Shown: positions 52,552 through 62,042 of the stretch, piece by piece
How positions within the stretch are numbered: the stretch's first letter is position 1
Layout: the number at the start of each line of letters is the position of its first letter
From: Petralouisia muris
Lineage (GTDB): Bacteria; Bacillota; Clostridia; Lachnospirales; Lachnospiraceae
NCBI RefSeq assembly: GCF_004793545.1
Contig: NZ_SRYA01000013.1
Coordinates: 1 to 64,000, forward strand
Direction of reading: 5' to 3'
Length of the DNA stretch: 64,000 nucleotides
The notes under the pieces: model-generated
The model's database searches: none
Seen by the model: only the letters and a program-made list of their open reading frames with translations
What the model was told of the DNA's origin: nothing
Translations under genes and position numbers: made by a program

Positions 52552-53391
52552 TCAGAGGATATCTTCTCCCAATTCTCCCAGAGGAAGAAATTCTGGAAAA
52601 ATTTTCCCCTGCCGGGCAAACGATTTTTTTAATTGGTTTAAATAATTCTGGTAATCCTTACGTTCCTGCTCTCCTTTTACTGGAATCTCTTCGGATCTGG
52701 CATAAACCTCCAGCCGGTGCACTTGAAACCTCAAGGGATCATAATCTATTCCGCAGAACCTGCAGAAGTCTTCCACCACAAGCTCCGGTTTCACATTATC
52801 ACTGCTTCCGGTGGAAACCTTTAAGAACAGGCCGTATTCCGGGATGAGCCTGTCCTTTAGGGGAACGTTCTGTAAGGGTATGCCTTTCATCTCATAGATG
52901 AGGTTCTTTAAGTTCATCTCCAGCTTACTTTTTTTGGTCTGTTTGGTAATGAGAATCTGAGTCTGCTTTTCGTAATAATCGCTAATCTTATCAGAAAACT
53001 CCTCGAGTGATCCAAAAAGAGACTCATATCCCGATTTCACATATATCAGGTAATCGGCGGCGGCTACCAGTGACATGGAAGTTTTGGCAGTATCCGGAAG
53101 CTTTCGGTATTCCAATATGAAGACCCCTTCCACCATCGCCTGGTTTAAGGCATCTATGGATTCCCGGCTGGATGTGACTGAGTTTACTTCAATGTCAAAA
53201 TATTCGCCGTCACTGGTAATTCCTACTCCCAGCGGTGCGGCAAAAGACATGATCTGATGGGGGCTGTAGCCGCCGGAATACGCAATATCTATCTTTGCCC
53301 GGCGGATTGCCTTCTGGAAATACCGCATCATGTCCAGGTGCCCGATAAATTTCATTACACCGTATTTCTGAAATTTAATTCTGATGTTCAT
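52552..53391 (-). CDS. TIGR03936-type protein, partner of radical SAM enzyme (DUF2344)
   Basis: This 279-residue protein matches the TIGR03936/DUF2344 group with MNIRIKFQKYGVMKFIGHLDMMRYFQKAIRRA and SGGYSPHQIMSFAAPLGVG. It is named only for its constant linkage to a radical-SAM partner, with which it is sometimes fused in other bacteria. It has no known catalytic motif. ATG 53391 has AAGGAGG, inside the end of the partner gene (17-base overlap). A role in RNA or protein modification is suggested only by its place next to RNase G and ribosomal genes. Confidence 0.88.
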   Translation of the reverse strand: MNIRIKFQKYGVMKFIGHLDMMRYFQKAIRRAKIDIAYSGGYSPHQIMSFAAPLGVGITSDGEYFDIEVNSVTSSRESIDALNQAMVEGVFILEYRKLPDTAKTSMSLVAAADYLIYVKSGYESLFGSLEEFSDKISDYYEKQTQILITKQTKKSKLEMNLKNLIYEMKGIPLQNVPLKDRLIPEYGLFLKVSTGSSDNVKPELVVEDFCRFCGIDYDPLRFQVHRLEVYARSEEIPVKGEQERKDYQNYLNQLKKSFARQGKIFPEFLPLGELGEDIL

Positions 53392-55237
53392 AACAAACGC
53401 CTCCTTCAAAAGATGCGGCGCCGCAGCCATTGCACTGCTGCCTGCAGTTTAAGGTTATCTCTCCCTGCTGGGCCCGCTTCCATTCCCGCAGTAAAAATTC
53501 TCTGGACACTCCGCAGTCAATAAAATCCCAAGGCAGGATTTCCTCAGGGCTCCTTTTACGCAGATTGTAGAAATCAATGGAAATTCCGCATTCTTCAAAG
53601 GCTTCCATCCATTTCTGATTGTCAAAGGCTTCTGTCCAGGCGTCAAAGAGACATCCTTTCTGGTATGCTTTTAGCAAAACCTGCCCCACTCTTCTGTCGC
53701 CTCTGGCAAACACTCCTTCCAGTACCGTAACGTCAGCTTCATGCCAGTTATACTTTAAGCTCTTCCGGTTTAGCTGTTCTTTCATTCCTTCATTGACAAT
53801 TCTGGCTTTTGCCAGATATTCTTCTTTGGAGTGCATGGAAGCCCACTGAAAAGGCGTGAATGGCTTCGGCACAAAAAATGAAGTGCTTATGGTAATCTGG
53901 CATTTACCGTTACGCCTGTCCTTGGGAATTTCATAATACCGCCGGGCAATTTTATCTGCAAGACGGGGAATTTCTTTCTGATCCTCTTCTGTTTCCGTAG
54001 GAAGCCCAAGCATGAAGTACAGCTTCACCTTTTGCCAGCCTCCTTCAAAGGCCAGTCCGGCGCCTTCTAAAATCACTTCTTCTGTCAGTCCTTTATTGAT
54101 CACATTCCTGAGACGCTGGGAACCTGCCTCCGGTGCGAAGGTCAGGCTGCTTTTGCGGATATCCTGAACCTTTTTCATTGCTTCTAAAGAAAAAGCGTCA
54201 ATCCGCAGGGAGGGAAGAGAAATATTTACCCCCTGTTCTTTGGAATCCATCAAAAAATCCAGCAGCCTTCCCAGGCTGCTGTAATCACTGGAGCTTAAAG
54301 AGCTTAAAGAAATCTCTTCATGTCCAGTGCTTTCAAGCATTTCAGAGGCGCACTCCTTCAGCATATCCAGGCTGCGTTCTCTGGTGGGCCGGTAAATCAT
54401 GCCAGCCTGACAGAACCGGCAGCCCCGGATACAGCCCCTTTGGATTTCAAGGACTACGCGATCCTGGGTCGCCTTGATAAATGGAACCAGCGGCTTGCGG
54501 GGATAGGCAGTATGGCTGAGATCCATCTCAATTTCTTTTTTTACTGTTGCCGGAACATCTTCGTATTTGGGGCAAAAAGAAGCGATGATTCCATCCTCCT
54601 GATAAGTTGTTTCATAGAGTGAAGGCACGTAGATTCCGGGTATTTGACATGCTTTGCGCAAAAATTCTTCTCTAGTGCAGCCTCTTTCTTTGGAAGATTT
54701 GTACAAATCAAACAATTCATCGTACCGGGTTTCCCCTTCTCCAATATAAAACAGGTCAAAAAAGTCTGCCAAAGGCTCCGGATTATAGGTGCAGGGTCCG
54801 CCGCCGATGACAATGGGGTGTTCCCAGGTACGCTCTATGTCCAGAAATGGAATCTGGCTTAAGTCCAAAATCTGTAAAATATTCGTATAGCACATCTCAT
54901 ACTGGATGGTAATTCCCAGAAAATCCATGTCCTTTACCGGAGACTGGCTTTCTAAAGTAAATAACGGAATCTTCTGGTCTTTCATAATCTGATGCAGATC
55001 GCTCCAGGGGGAATACACCCGTTCACAGCAGACATCCTTTCTCTGATTGAACATATCATAGAGAATCTGGATGCCCAGATGGGACATACCGATTTCGTAA
55101 ATATCCGGAAAACATATGGCAAAACGGATATCCGCTTTGCCGGGAGTTTTTGTCACACTGTTGACCTCATTCCCAATGTACCTTGCGGGTTTTTCGATTG
55201 TTAGTAATATTTCATCATTTAACGCTAGTTTTTTCAT
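53375..55237 (-). CDS. B12-binding-domain-containing radical SAM protein (TIGR03960 type)
   Basis: At 620 residues it has an N-terminal cobalamin-binding-like Rossmann region (FPDIYEIGMSHLGIQILYDM) and a radical-SAM core with the CxxxCxxC cluster motif CIRGCRFC, preceded by VVLEIQRG. The C-terminal part ends with a Cys-rich tail (CRQQCNGCGAA), perhaps for another metal or iron-sulfur site. The substrate is unknown. ATG 55237 has AAAGGAAA upstream. It is translated ahead of its DUF2344 partner and near rng, rplU and rpmA. Confidence 0.9.
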   Translation of the reverse strand: MKKLALNDEILLTIEKPARYIGNEVNSVTKTPGKADIRFAICFPDIYEIGMSHLGIQILYDMFNQRKDVCCERVYSPWSDLHQIMKDQKIPLFTLESQSPVKDMDFLGITIQYEMCYTNILQILDLSQIPFLDIERTWEHPIVIGGGPCTYNPEPLADFFDLFYIGEGETRYDELFDLYKSSKERGCTREEFLRKACQIPGIYVPSLYETTYQEDGIIASFCPKYEDVPATVKKEIEMDLSHTAYPRKPLVPFIKATQDRVVLEIQRGCIRGCRFCQAGMIYRPTRERSLDMLKECASEMLESTGHEEISLSSLSSSDYSSLGRLLDFLMDSKEQGVNISLPSLRIDAFSLEAMKKVQDIRKSSLTFAPEAGSQRLRNVINKGLTEEVILEGAGLAFEGGWQKVKLYFMLGLPTETEEDQKEIPRLADKIARRYYEIPKDRRNGKCQITISTSFFVPKPFTPFQWASMHSKEEYLAKARIVNEGMKEQLNRKSLKYNWHEADVTVLEGVFARGDRRVGQVLLKAYQKGCLFDAWTEAFDNQKWMEAFEECGISIDFYNLRKRSPEEILPWDFIDCGVSREFLLREWKRAQQGEITLNCRQQCNGCGAASFEGGVCYEHQN

Positions 55238-55356
55238 ATATTTCCTTTCGGTTTTTTGATACAATTCACAAATTGCAGAAGGTTGTCGGGTGTTGCTTAA
55301 TCCCCCATATTATATACATTTTAAGGGAAAATTTCAAGCGGATATCTCCTGGCAGT

Positions 55357-55698
55357 TCAAGCTTTTGATTTCAACGAAATTTTTATCATATCCTCTAACT
55401 CCTCTGTAGGCAGCGGATTCCATTCAATCTGCTTCAGCACATCCCGGGTCTGATACTGGTGAAAAGTAATTTGTCTCTGATCACAGTATATATAAACTGC
55501 AAAAATCAGAATTGCAATTACCGTGCGAATCCCCAAGCTTGAGTATTTCATCTCTCCCTCCTGCTCTTCGGAAAAGGAGGAATATCTTCGGAAAGATTCT
55601 TTTCCCTGTTTTTCCGGATGATCCGGATAAAAAGAAGAACGGATTTCATCTACATAGGCTCTTCTTTGGGCTACTGTCTCTTGCATTTGTTTGGTCAT
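55357..55698 (-). CDS. Small membrane protein of unknown function
   Basis: This 113-residue protein has a charged N-terminal region (about 50 residues), one membrane helix around residues 56-72 (IRTVIAILIFAVYIYC) and a C-terminal tail with PLPTEELEDMIK. It is not recognised. AGGAGAC precedes the ATG, which supports a real gene. It lies between the his operon terminator and the radical-SAM gene. The charged side is probably cytoplasmic and the tail outside, which is only a prediction. Confidence 0.7.
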   Translation of the reverse strand: MTKQMQETVAQRRAYVDEIRSSFYPDHPEKQGKESFRRYSSFSEEQEGEMKYSSLGIRTVIAILIFAVYIYCDQRQITFHQYQTRDVLKQIEWNPLPTEELEDMIKISLKSKA

Positions 55699-55794
55699 AA
55701 TGTCTCCTGGAATATTATTCTTATTTCTATTGTAGTATCTTATGTCCGGAAAAATACATGTTTTCTTCCTGTTTTAAAATATATTAAAAATTGA

Positions 55795-55839
55795 AAAACG
55801 GAAGGTCAACATAATATATTTATGTAAACCTTCCGTTTT
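55795..55839. terminator. Terminator at the end of the his operon
   Basis: AAAACGGAAGGT (55795-55806) pairs perfectly with ACCTTCCGTTTT (55828-55839); ACATAA and TTATGT inside the loop extend the stem. Tracts of T follow on the minus strand. It is 13 bases after hisIE. Confidence 0.88.
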
Positions 55840-55851
55840 GAAACTCTTCGC

Positions 55852-57132
55852 CTAACGCTGACTTAATTCTTCTACAATATCTTCCCAGGTAACGCCCTTT
55901 TCTACCATCAGCACCATCATGTGATAAAGGAAATCAGAAATTTCATATTTAATCTCTTCTTTTTCCGTATTCTTGGAGGCAATGACTATCTCGGTGGCCT
56001 CTTCCCCCAGTTTTTTCAATATTTTGTCAATTCCTTTTTCAAAGAGATAGTTGGTATAGGAGCCGTCCTTGGGATTCTCTTTTCGATCTTTGATGACATC
56101 ATAAACGCTTTCAAAGACCTTCAGCGGATTCTTGGTGGTAAACTCCTTTTTCACAATTTCCTGGAAGAAACAGCTTGTATTTCCGGTATGGCAGGCAGCG
56201 CCTACCTGAGAGACTCTGGCAAGAAGGGTGTCTTTGTCACAGTCTATAGTCAGAGATTTCACATACTGATAGTGTCCTGAGGTTTCCCCTTTGATCCAAA
56301 GTTCATTTCTGCTCCTGCTGTAGTAAGTCATTTTACCCAGGAATAAGGTTGTGTGAAAGGCTTCTTCATTCATATACGCCATCATCAGCACTTCTGACGT
56401 CTGATAATCCTGCACAATTACCGGTATCATGCCGTCAGCATTCAGCTTGAATTCTGACCATTCCATAGAAGTTTCAAATTTTTTCGTCTCAATGCCCTCT
56501 GCCGCAAGCGTTTGCTTTAATTCGGTGACATAAGTATTTGGATCGCTGATGTAAGACCCGCCGATTCCGCTTACCGAATCCTTTTTCAGAATTTCCACCC
56601 AGCGGTCTTTGTCATATCCCTCAATAATCACGCTGAAGGGAAGGTCTGTAATATTTTCCAGGGATTCAATAATCCCTTCATTGAACACAACAAGTTTATG
56701 GACATGCTCGGTAACTTCTTTTCTGTGCTTAAAAATTAAATCTACATTTTCCATGGAAACCAGCATTTTGTCCCGTCCGAACCGTTTGGCGCCTTCTTTG
56801 GCCAATGCAATGGTTTCATGTCTGCCGCTGTCTAAGATGATGCCTTTGCAGCCGGCGTAAATCAGTTTCTTAATATCCTCTAACCGGGAAATGCAGCCGG
56901 CGCCGTAGATGGGAATTTCTACAATTCGGCTTAGTTCTTTTACCGTATGCAAATTGATCTCATGTTCCGTGTCACTGGTTGACAAATCGAAAATATAAAG
57001 CTTATCCACACCGCTGTCATTGTATGTTTTCGCCAGTTCCCGCAGATCTCCAGCGATTTCCGGGTTATTTTTTCCTTTTACTGCCATGCCGTTTTTCAGA
57101 TAAATGGTGGCAATCAGGTTTTTATGTTCCAT
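55852..57132 (-). CDS. hisI: HisIE with an N-terminal degenerate HisA/HisF-like barrel
   Basis: Residues about 225-325 are phosphoribosyl-AMP cyclohydrolase (HisI), with metal motif DCDKD at 297-301 and cysteines in [11 protein letters not shown]. Residues about 336-422 are phosphoribosyl-ATP pyrophosphohydrolase (HisE), with [12 protein letters not shown]. These carry out the second and third steps of histidine synthesis. Residues 1 to about 212 look like a HisA/HisF TIM barrel, including AVKG near residue 20 and SGIGGSYI at 188, but Tyr11 replaces the catalytic Asp11 of HisF and Glu128 replaces Asp130, so the barrel is probably not a cyclase. At 426 residues it is twice the size of plain HisIE. 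It is the last gene of the operon. Confidence 0.9.
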   Translation of the reverse strand: MEHKNLIATIYLKNGMAVKGKNNPEIAGDLRELAKTYNDSGVDKLYIFDLSTSDTEHEINLHTVKELSRIVEIPIYGAGCISRLEDIKKLIYAGCKGIILDSGRHETIALAKEGAKRFGRDKMLVSMENVDLIFKHRKEVTEHVHKLVVFNEGIIESLENITDLPFSVIIEGYDKDRWVEILKKDSVSGIGGSYISDPNTYVTELKQTLAAEGIETKKFETSMEWSEFKLNADGMIPVIVQDYQTSEVLMMAYMNEEAFHTTLFLGKMTYYSRSRNELWIKGETSGHYQYVKSLTIDCDKDTLLARVSQVGAACHTGNTSCFFQEIVKKEFTTKNPLKVFESVYDVIKDRKENPKDGSYTNYLFEKGIDKILKKLGEEATEIVIASKNTEKEEIKYEISDFLYHMMVLMVEKGVTWEDIVEELSQR

Positions 57133-57140
57133 ATTCTCAC

Positions 57141-57734
57141 CTATAAACTACCTTTCGTTGACATAATATCTTTAATTCTGGTATCTTTCCTGGTGGCTTC
57201 ATCCAGCGCCCTTCCGAAAGCTTTAAACAGCCCTTCAATCATATGATGGTTATTGGAGCCGGAAAGAATCTTCATATGCAGGTTCATGCCTGCACTGTAG
57301 GAAACAGCATAGAAAAATTCCCTTACCATTTCAGTATCCATATATCCTACCCGCTCTACGGTAAATTCTCCTTCAAAGGAAAAATAGGGTCTTCCGCTTA
57401 AATCAATGGCGCAGAGCACCAGGGTTTCGTCCATGGGCAGAATGCAGCTTCCGTAACGCTTGATCCCTCTCTTATCCCTCAAGGCAATCCGGATGGCGTT
57501 ACCCAGCACAATCCCGGCGTCTTCAATGGTGTGGTGAGTGTCAACAATCAGGTCCCCTGTTACCTGAACCTTTAAGTCAAAGAAACCATGGCGGGCAAAA
57601 CCCTCCAGCATGTGATCAAAAAAACCAATTCCTGTATTCAATTGAGAGGTTCCGCTGCCATCCAGATTCAAAGTCAGGCTGACGTCGGTTTCTTTCGTCT
57701 TGCGGTGTTGTTTGGCAGTTCTTTCTGCTGGCAT
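57141..57734 (-). CDS. hisB: Imidazoleglycerol-phosphate dehydratase
   Basis: HisB dehydrates imidazoleglycerol phosphate in histidine synthesis. Metal-binding motifs are [14 protein letters not shown] and [14 protein letters not shown]. At 197 residues it is the monofunctional form, without the phosphatase domain. ATG 57734 follows AGAGGAA; a longer frame reaching into hisD lacks a site. It is eight bases from hisIE. Confidence 0.96.
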   Translation of the reverse strand: MPAERTAKQHRKTKETDVSLTLNLDGSGTSQLNTGIGFFDHMLEGFARHGFFDLKVQVTGDLIVDTHHTIEDAGIVLGNAIRIALRDKRGIKRYGSCILPMDETLVLCAIDLSGRPYFSFEGEFTVERVGYMDTEMVREFFYAVSYSAGMNLHMKILSGSNNHHMIEGLFKAFGRALDEATRKDTRIKDIMSTKGSL

Positions 57735-57783
57735 TATTCTTTCCTCTTTTCTTTCTATGTGAGAGCCCCAGGGCTGTGATAGA

Positions 57784-59076
57784 TTATTCTTCAAATCTTA
57801 CGTTAATGGAATTTGCATGCGCCGTCAACTGTTCTGAGACAGCAAATTGCACAATATCCTGATAAATCGGTTCCAAAGCCTCTTTTGAATAAGAAATAAT
57901 ACTGGATTTTTTGATAAAATCATCCACGCTCAGCGGGGAGAAAAATTTGGCTGTGCCATTGGTCGGCAATACATGATTGGGGCCGGCAAAATAATCGCCC
58001 AAAGGCTCACTGGCGTATTCACCCAGGAAAATAGCTCCGGCATTTCTGATTTTCATCATGGTTTCAAAAGGATTGGAGGTAAGGATTTCCAAATGCTCGG
58101 AAGCAATTTCATTGGCAGCCTCGATCGCTGCGTCCATGTTTTCCGCAACCAGAATGCACCCATAGTTTTCCAGAGATTTCTCTATAATATCTTTTCTGGA
58201 AAGAACTGCAGTAAACTTGTCCACTTCACAAGATACCTGCTCTGCCAGGGCTTCACTGTCGGTAATTAAAATGGCGCTGGCCAGCTCATCATGCTCTGCC
58301 TGAGACAATAAATCAGCTGCTGCATATCTGGGGTTGGCCGTTTTATCTGCAAGCACCAGAATTTCACTTGGGCCTGCAATAGAGTCAATGCTGACATGGC
58401 CGAAAACGGCTTTCTTGGCAAGGGCCACGTAAATATTGCCGGGTCCTACAATTTTATCCACCTTTGGGATACTCTCTGTGCCGAAGGCCAGCGCTGCCAC
58501 TGCCTGGGCGCCGCCTGCTTTATAAATCTCATCCACGCCGGCCAGGGTTGCCGCTGCTAACGTGGCAGGATTCACTTTACCTTCCCGATCGCAGGGCGTT
58601 GTCATGACAATTTTTCCTACGCCGGCCACTTTTGCCGGAAGCACATTCATAAGAACCGATGAGGGATAGGCCGCCTTACCGCCGGGCACATACACGCCCA
58701 CCCGGGCCAGAGGGGTTACCTTCTGCCCCAGCATAACGCCGTCGGGCCTGCTGTCGAACCAGCTGTATTGTTTCTGTTTCTCATGGTAGGCTTTGATATT
58801 CTCCAAGGCTTTCTTCATGACGTCAATCAGTTTGTTATCGGTCAGCCGATATGCTTCTTCGATTTCTTCTTTGGTTACCCGAACATTGCCGCTGTCTAGT
58901 TTTGCGCCGTCAAACTGTTTCGTAAATGCAAAAAGGGCTTCATCCTTTTTTTCACGCACTTCTTCTATAATATGATGTACCTGTTCTTCATACTGCCGGT
59001 AGCTATTGGGGCTTCGCTTCAGCAAATCTTCCTGCAGATTCTTTCTGGTCTCTTCTGTCAACTTTAATATTCTCAT
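57784..59076 (-). CDS. hisD: Histidinol dehydrogenase
   Basis: HisD oxidises histidinol to histidine in two NAD-dependent steps, the last reactions of the pathway. Conserved segments include VPGGKAAYPSSVLMN, AYKAGGAQAVAALA-type IYKAGGAQAVAALAFG, GPGNIYVALAK, and LSQAEHDELASAILIT, which includes zinc ligands (Gln-His). The family motif SIAGPSEILVLAD is present. At 430 residues it is full length. The ATG at 59076 follows GGAGG; the ATG at 59088 overlaps that site. Confidence 0.96.
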   Translation of the reverse strand: MRILKLTEETRKNLQEDLLKRSPNSYRQYEEQVHHIIEEVREKKDEALFAFTKQFDGAKLDSGNVRVTKEEIEEAYRLTDNKLIDVMKKALENIKAYHEKQKQYSWFDSRPDGVMLGQKVTPLARVGVYVPGGKAAYPSSVLMNVLPAKVAGVGKIVMTTPCDREGKVNPATLAAATLAGVDEIYKAGGAQAVAALAFGTESIPKVDKIVGPGNIYVALAKKAVFGHVSIDSIAGPSEILVLADKTANPRYAAADLLSQAEHDELASAILITDSEALAEQVSCEVDKFTAVLSRKDIIEKSLENYGCILVAENMDAAIEAANEIASEHLEILTSNPFETMMKIRNAGAIFLGEYASEPLGDYFAGPNHVLPTNGTAKFFSPLSVDDFIKKSSIISYSKEALEPIYQDIVQFAVSEQLTAHANSINVRFEE

Positions 59077-59147
59077 AAATTCCTCCATAATTCTGAACGG
59101 CAGGGCAACGTCTCTTTTATAAAAATTAAATTTAAATTTATTTAAGC

Positions 59148-59783
59148 TTACAAAACTTCTTTTAAATCCTGAATTATTTTTGTAATTCGCTCGTTTTCCA
59201 TTTTCATGCTGACCTGGTTTACCACCATTCTGGCAGAAAGGGGACAGACTTCTTCCAATACCTGCAGGCCGTTTTCCCGGAGAGTAGAGCCGGTTTCTAC
59301 AATATCCACAATCACTTCCGACAAGCCTACAATGGGCGCCAGTTCAATGGAGCCGTTTAACTTGATAATTTCTACCGTCTGATGTTTCTTATTATAGAAA
59401 TAATTCTTGGCAATTCTCGGATATTTGGTTGCGACGCGGATCAATTCATGATGCTGCAGCAACTCCTGTGCCTCCAGCGGTCCGCAGACGCACATCCGGC
59501 ACTGTCCAAACCCTAAATCCAATACTTCATAGATATTTCTGGCTTCCTCCAAAATAGTATCCTTACCTGCGATTCCGATATCGGCGGCGCCGTATTCCAC
59601 ATAAGTGGGAATATCAGGCCCTTTGGCAAGGAAAAATTTCAATTTCAGTTCTTCGTTCACAAAAATCAGCTTCCGGGTATCCTTATCATTGATTTCCTGA
59701 CAAGTAATTCCTATTTTTTCAAAGGCGCCCAGCGTCTGTTTTGCCAGCCTTCCTTTTCCCAGTGCAAATGTTAAATATCTCAT
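59148..59783 (-). CDS. hisG: ATP phosphoribosyltransferase catalytic subunit (short HisG)
   Basis: HisG starts histidine synthesis by joining ATP and PRPP. At 211 residues it is the short form, which needs HisZ; that gene is just upstream. The family motifs [39 protein letters not shown] are visible, the last being the PRPP-binding region. ATG 59783 follows GGAGGAAAC. The long form's C-terminal regulatory domain is missing, as expected. Confidence 0.96.
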   Translation of the reverse strand: MRYLTFALGKGRLAKQTLGAFEKIGITCQEINDKDTRKLIFVNEELKLKFFLAKGPDIPTYVEYGAADIGIAGKDTILEEARNIYEVLDLGFGQCRMCVCGPLEAQELLQHHELIRVATKYPRIAKNYFYNKKHQTVEIIKLNGSIELAPIVGLSEVIVDIVETGSTLRENGLQVLEEVCPLSARMVVNQVSMKMENERITKIIQDLKEVL

Positions 59784-59851
59784 GGTTTCCTCCATTCTGT
59801 GCATTTCAGGATCCGCTGTTAAGGACACAGACAGCCTGCGAAAGTCTTTCT

Positions 59852-61039
59852 TTATAAAAACCGAATTGCAGGGATATGCATTCGTTTTGCGTAAGCCTGA
59901 TACTCTTCCCTGGTTTTCGTTTCATCCCAGACCACAAGAGACACAATAATGCCCTGGTTCCGCAGTTGTTCCGCCTGGCGGATTGCGGTTTCCCGCACTG
60001 CCTCACGATATACGATCAAAGTTCCGTTATCTTGTACCGGAATCTGGATTTTCTGTCTGGATAATGCAGCCAGAAGCTGGTCGATTACCACAGCAAATCC
60101 GATAGAAGGAGCGTCTTTGCCAAAATAATGCAGCAGTTTGTCATAACGTCCTCCTTTTACGATGGGTTCTCCGCTTCCAAAGGTATAACCTGCAAATATA
60201 ATACCAGTATAATAATGATAGCTGCTCAGCATACCTGGTTCAATGGATACGTATTTTTCCACACCGTAATAACGTAGAATCTTCATCAGCTTTTCCAGAC
60301 GTTCCAGCGCATTTATAATAACCGGATAATCAGAAGCCAGAGCTTTGGCATGATCTATCATTGCTTCGGTCATGCAGATGCTGCCCAGCATGGAAAACAG
60401 CTCCCTTAACTCCACCGTCAGACATAAGGAGTCCACCAACTCTTCCACTCCGAAGAAATTCTTATTGGAAATCAGTTCCATCAATTCCAGCTTTATGTCC
60501 TCTTTCAGGTCCGCCGCTTTTGCCAGGCCGCGGAAAAAGTCTGCATGACCCACGCCGATTTGAAATTCCTGCAGTCCTGCTGTCTGCAGCGCACGAACCA
60601 CAAGCGCCAGAATTTCTCCGTCTGCATTGACGGAATTATCTCCGATTAATTCTGCGCCCAACTGGGTGGTTTCTTTTAACCGTCCCTGATAGCTGCTGTT
60701 GTTGATGAATGTATTGCCCATATAGCTCAGCCGGACAGGAAAGTTCTCGTCTCCGTAATATTTTGCAGCGCATCTTGCGATGGAAGGGGTGATATCAGGC
60801 CGCAAAACCAGCGTGTTTCCCTCCCGATCAAAAAATTTATAGAGATCCTTGGAAGGGATAGTTCCAATTTCTTTACTGAAAATGTCAAAAAATTCAAAAG
60901 TGGGCGTCTCAATCATATGATATCCGTATTTTTTCAGCAAGGCGTGCAGATTTTCCTGTAAAATTAATTTCCGCGCACATTCTCTGTTATAAATGTCCCG
61001 AACTCCTTCCGGCGTATGTAATAATTTCCGTTCCATCAT
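59852..61039 (-). CDS. hisZ: ATP phosphoribosyltransferase regulatory subunit
   Basis: HisZ is a HisRS-like paralogue that activates short HisG and confers feedback by histidine. Class II tRNA-synthetase-like motifs are visible: TPEGVRDIY, motif 2-like RLSYMGNTF, and [12 protein letters not shown]. It has no anticodon-binding domain like HisRS; at 395 residues it fits HisZ. The C-terminus has [18 protein letters not shown] precedes the ATG. It is the first gene of the his operon. Confidence 0.93.
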   Translation of the reverse strand: MMERKLLHTPEGVRDIYNRECARKLILQENLHALLKKYGYHMIETPTFEFFDIFSKEIGTIPSKDLYKFFDREGNTLVLRPDITPSIARCAAKYYGDENFPVRLSYMGNTFINNSSYQGRLKETTQLGAELIGDNSVNADGEILALVVRALQTAGLQEFQIGVGHADFFRGLAKAADLKEDIKLELMELISNKNFFGVEELVDSLCLTVELRELFSMLGSICMTEAMIDHAKALASDYPVIINALERLEKLMKILRYYGVEKYVSIEPGMLSSYHYYTGIIFAGYTFGSGEPIVKGGRYDKLLHYFGKDAPSIGFAVVIDQLLAALSRQKIQIPVQDNGTLIVYREAVRETAIRQAEQLRNQGIIVSLVVWDETKTREEYQAYAKRMHIPAIRFL

Positions 61040-61174
61040 TGATATTGATCCTTTCGTTTGTATAATTTACGGTATCGCTTTTCTATGCTGCAGCGCATAG
61101 GAATTCTTTGAGCACCCTTTCTATTACAAAAGCGCTTTAGTATGCTACTATATTACAACATCAAAAACACCCAT

Positions 61175-61203
61175 ATTATATAAAACGCCTAAATGTTTGT
61201 CAA
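61175..61203 (-). promoter_or_regulatory. Consensus promoter of the histidine operon
   Basis: On the minus strand TTGACA (61203-61198) and TATAAT (61180-61175) are 17 bases apart. It overlaps the stop codon of recU. The leader to hisZ is about 130 bases and has a small stem (CTATGCGCTGCAGCATAG), but no T-box specifier or antiterminator motif was recognised. Confidence 0.85.
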
Positions 61204-61733
61204 CTGCGTTTTTCCAAATCTTGCTGTATCATGTCAAGATAGGGCACCAGAATTCCTCCTTTGGAGGAAATAAAGTATTCCGGCTCTAATTCTTCATAGC
61301 GGAAACTTTTTCTTCCGCCCTCTTTGGCCCGATTCCAGAATTCCATCAGCTTGTTGTGCCGCAGATAATAAAATTCATTTCGGTGGGAATAAAAAATAAT
61401 CAAAAATGAAATTCCCTGCTGCCCTTCAAACTGTTCCATAAAATCAATCTGGTGAGGATGGATATTCTGCAGCGGAAAGGTATCTGTATGGCACTCCTTG
61501 GCGTCAAAGCAGACGGGAATTCCCTGAACTGCCCCGATATAATCTACCGTACTCTTCTGTTCGAAGTAAGCAAGAGTAATGTGCCGGCTGTCTTTGTCAA
61601 TTCGGACCGGAGTGATCGGGGTAGGCACTTTTTGAATCAGTGCAAGCCTGTGTTCCGCATACTTTTCATTGGTGAGGTTAATAAATTCTTCCAGCGTGGA
61701 ACCTCTTAATCCTCTGGAATTCCATGTTGCCAT
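61200..61733 (-). CDS. recU: Holliday junction resolvase RecU
   Basis: RecU is the Gram-positive Holliday junction resolvase. The start NSRGLRGSTLEEFINLTN, STVDYIGAVQG and CFDAKE are family hallmarks; the likely catalytic residues are Asp64, Asp77 and Lys79. At 177 residues it is slightly shorter than Bacillus RecU (206). ATG 61733 follows GGAGGGAGGG; the extra upstream codons in frame are low-complexity. It is the last gene before the symmetric promoter region at 61830-61925. The usual partner ponA is not seen nearby. Confidence 0.93.
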   Translation of the reverse strand: MATWNSRGLRGSTLEEFINLTNEKYAEHRLALIQKVPTPITPVRIDKDSRHITLAYFEQKSTVDYIGAVQGIPVCFDAKECHTDTFPLQNIHPHQIDFMEQFEGQQGISFLIIFYSHRNEFYYLRHNKLMEFWNRAKEGGRKSFRYEELEPEYFISSKGGILVPYLDMIQQDLEKRS

Positions 61734-61829
61734 AATTGTCCCTCCCTCCGGCTGCAGGCATATTCCAAATTTCCCTGTCTGGAAAATGCCGAAGCGCCTG
61801 CGCATTCCTGCGTCAAAAAACCTCCATAT

Positions 61830-61925
61830 ATTATAGCACACTCTTTTCTATTCTGCCATATGAAATGACGCAAAGATAAATTTGCAAAATTTCATATGGC
61901 GGCCAAAACGCCTGCCTGCTATACT
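61830..61925. promoter_or_regulatory. Symmetric divergent promoters with a 12-bp inverted repeat
   Basis: GCCATATGAAAT (61855-61866) and ATTTCATATGGC (61889-61900) are perfect inverted arms with a 22-base spacer, centred at about 61877. For recU (minus strand) the -35 is ATGGCA (61859-61854) and the -10 TATAAT (61835-61830). For the plus strand the -35 is ATGGCG (61896-61901) and the -10 TATACT (61920-61925). Both have 18-base spacers and lie as exact mirror images; both -35 elements overlap an arm. This suggests one DNA-binding protein controls both. Confidence 0.6.
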
Positions 61926-61950
61926 AAATGCCAGAGGGGAGGTGTAATAC

Positions 61951-61971
61951 ATGGGAAAACCCAAAAAATAA
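61951..61971 (+). CDS. Possible micro-gene for a hexapeptide (MGKPKK)
   Basis: The six-codon frame ATGGGAAAACCCAAAAAATAA has a nearly perfect anti-SD match (GAGGGGAGGTG, 61934-61944) six bases before the ATG. A -10 (TATACT) and weak -35 lie in the symmetric promoter region upstream. A hairpin terminator starts at its stop codon. The next gene, convergent, is an HTH-TPR protein of the RRNPP type, whose members often bind short peptides. The peptide has no signal or export sequence, so if real it would have to be exported by another route or act inside the cell. The frame may be chance; no homology evidence is available. Confidence 0.4.
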   Translation: MGKPKK

Positions 61972-61994
61972 ATCCTGCTGAAGCAGGGTTTTTC
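61971..61994. terminator. Terminator after the micro-gene
   Basis: CCTGC (61974-61978) pairs with GCAGG (61983-61987) across TGAA, extended by weak pairs, followed by GTTTTT. On the minus strand it is followed by ATTTATTTTTT, so it may also end the HTH-TPR transcript. Confidence 0.8.
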
Positions 61995-62042
61995 CTGGAA
62001 AACGTGGAAGAAACATATTAATCAGTTTCTTGCAAAGCGTTC

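Noticed and set aside
61040-61174. T-box riboswitch in the his operon leader
   Set aside because: The leader is only about 130 bases and lacks the conserved T-box TGGNACCGCG-type sequence and a terminator before hisZ.
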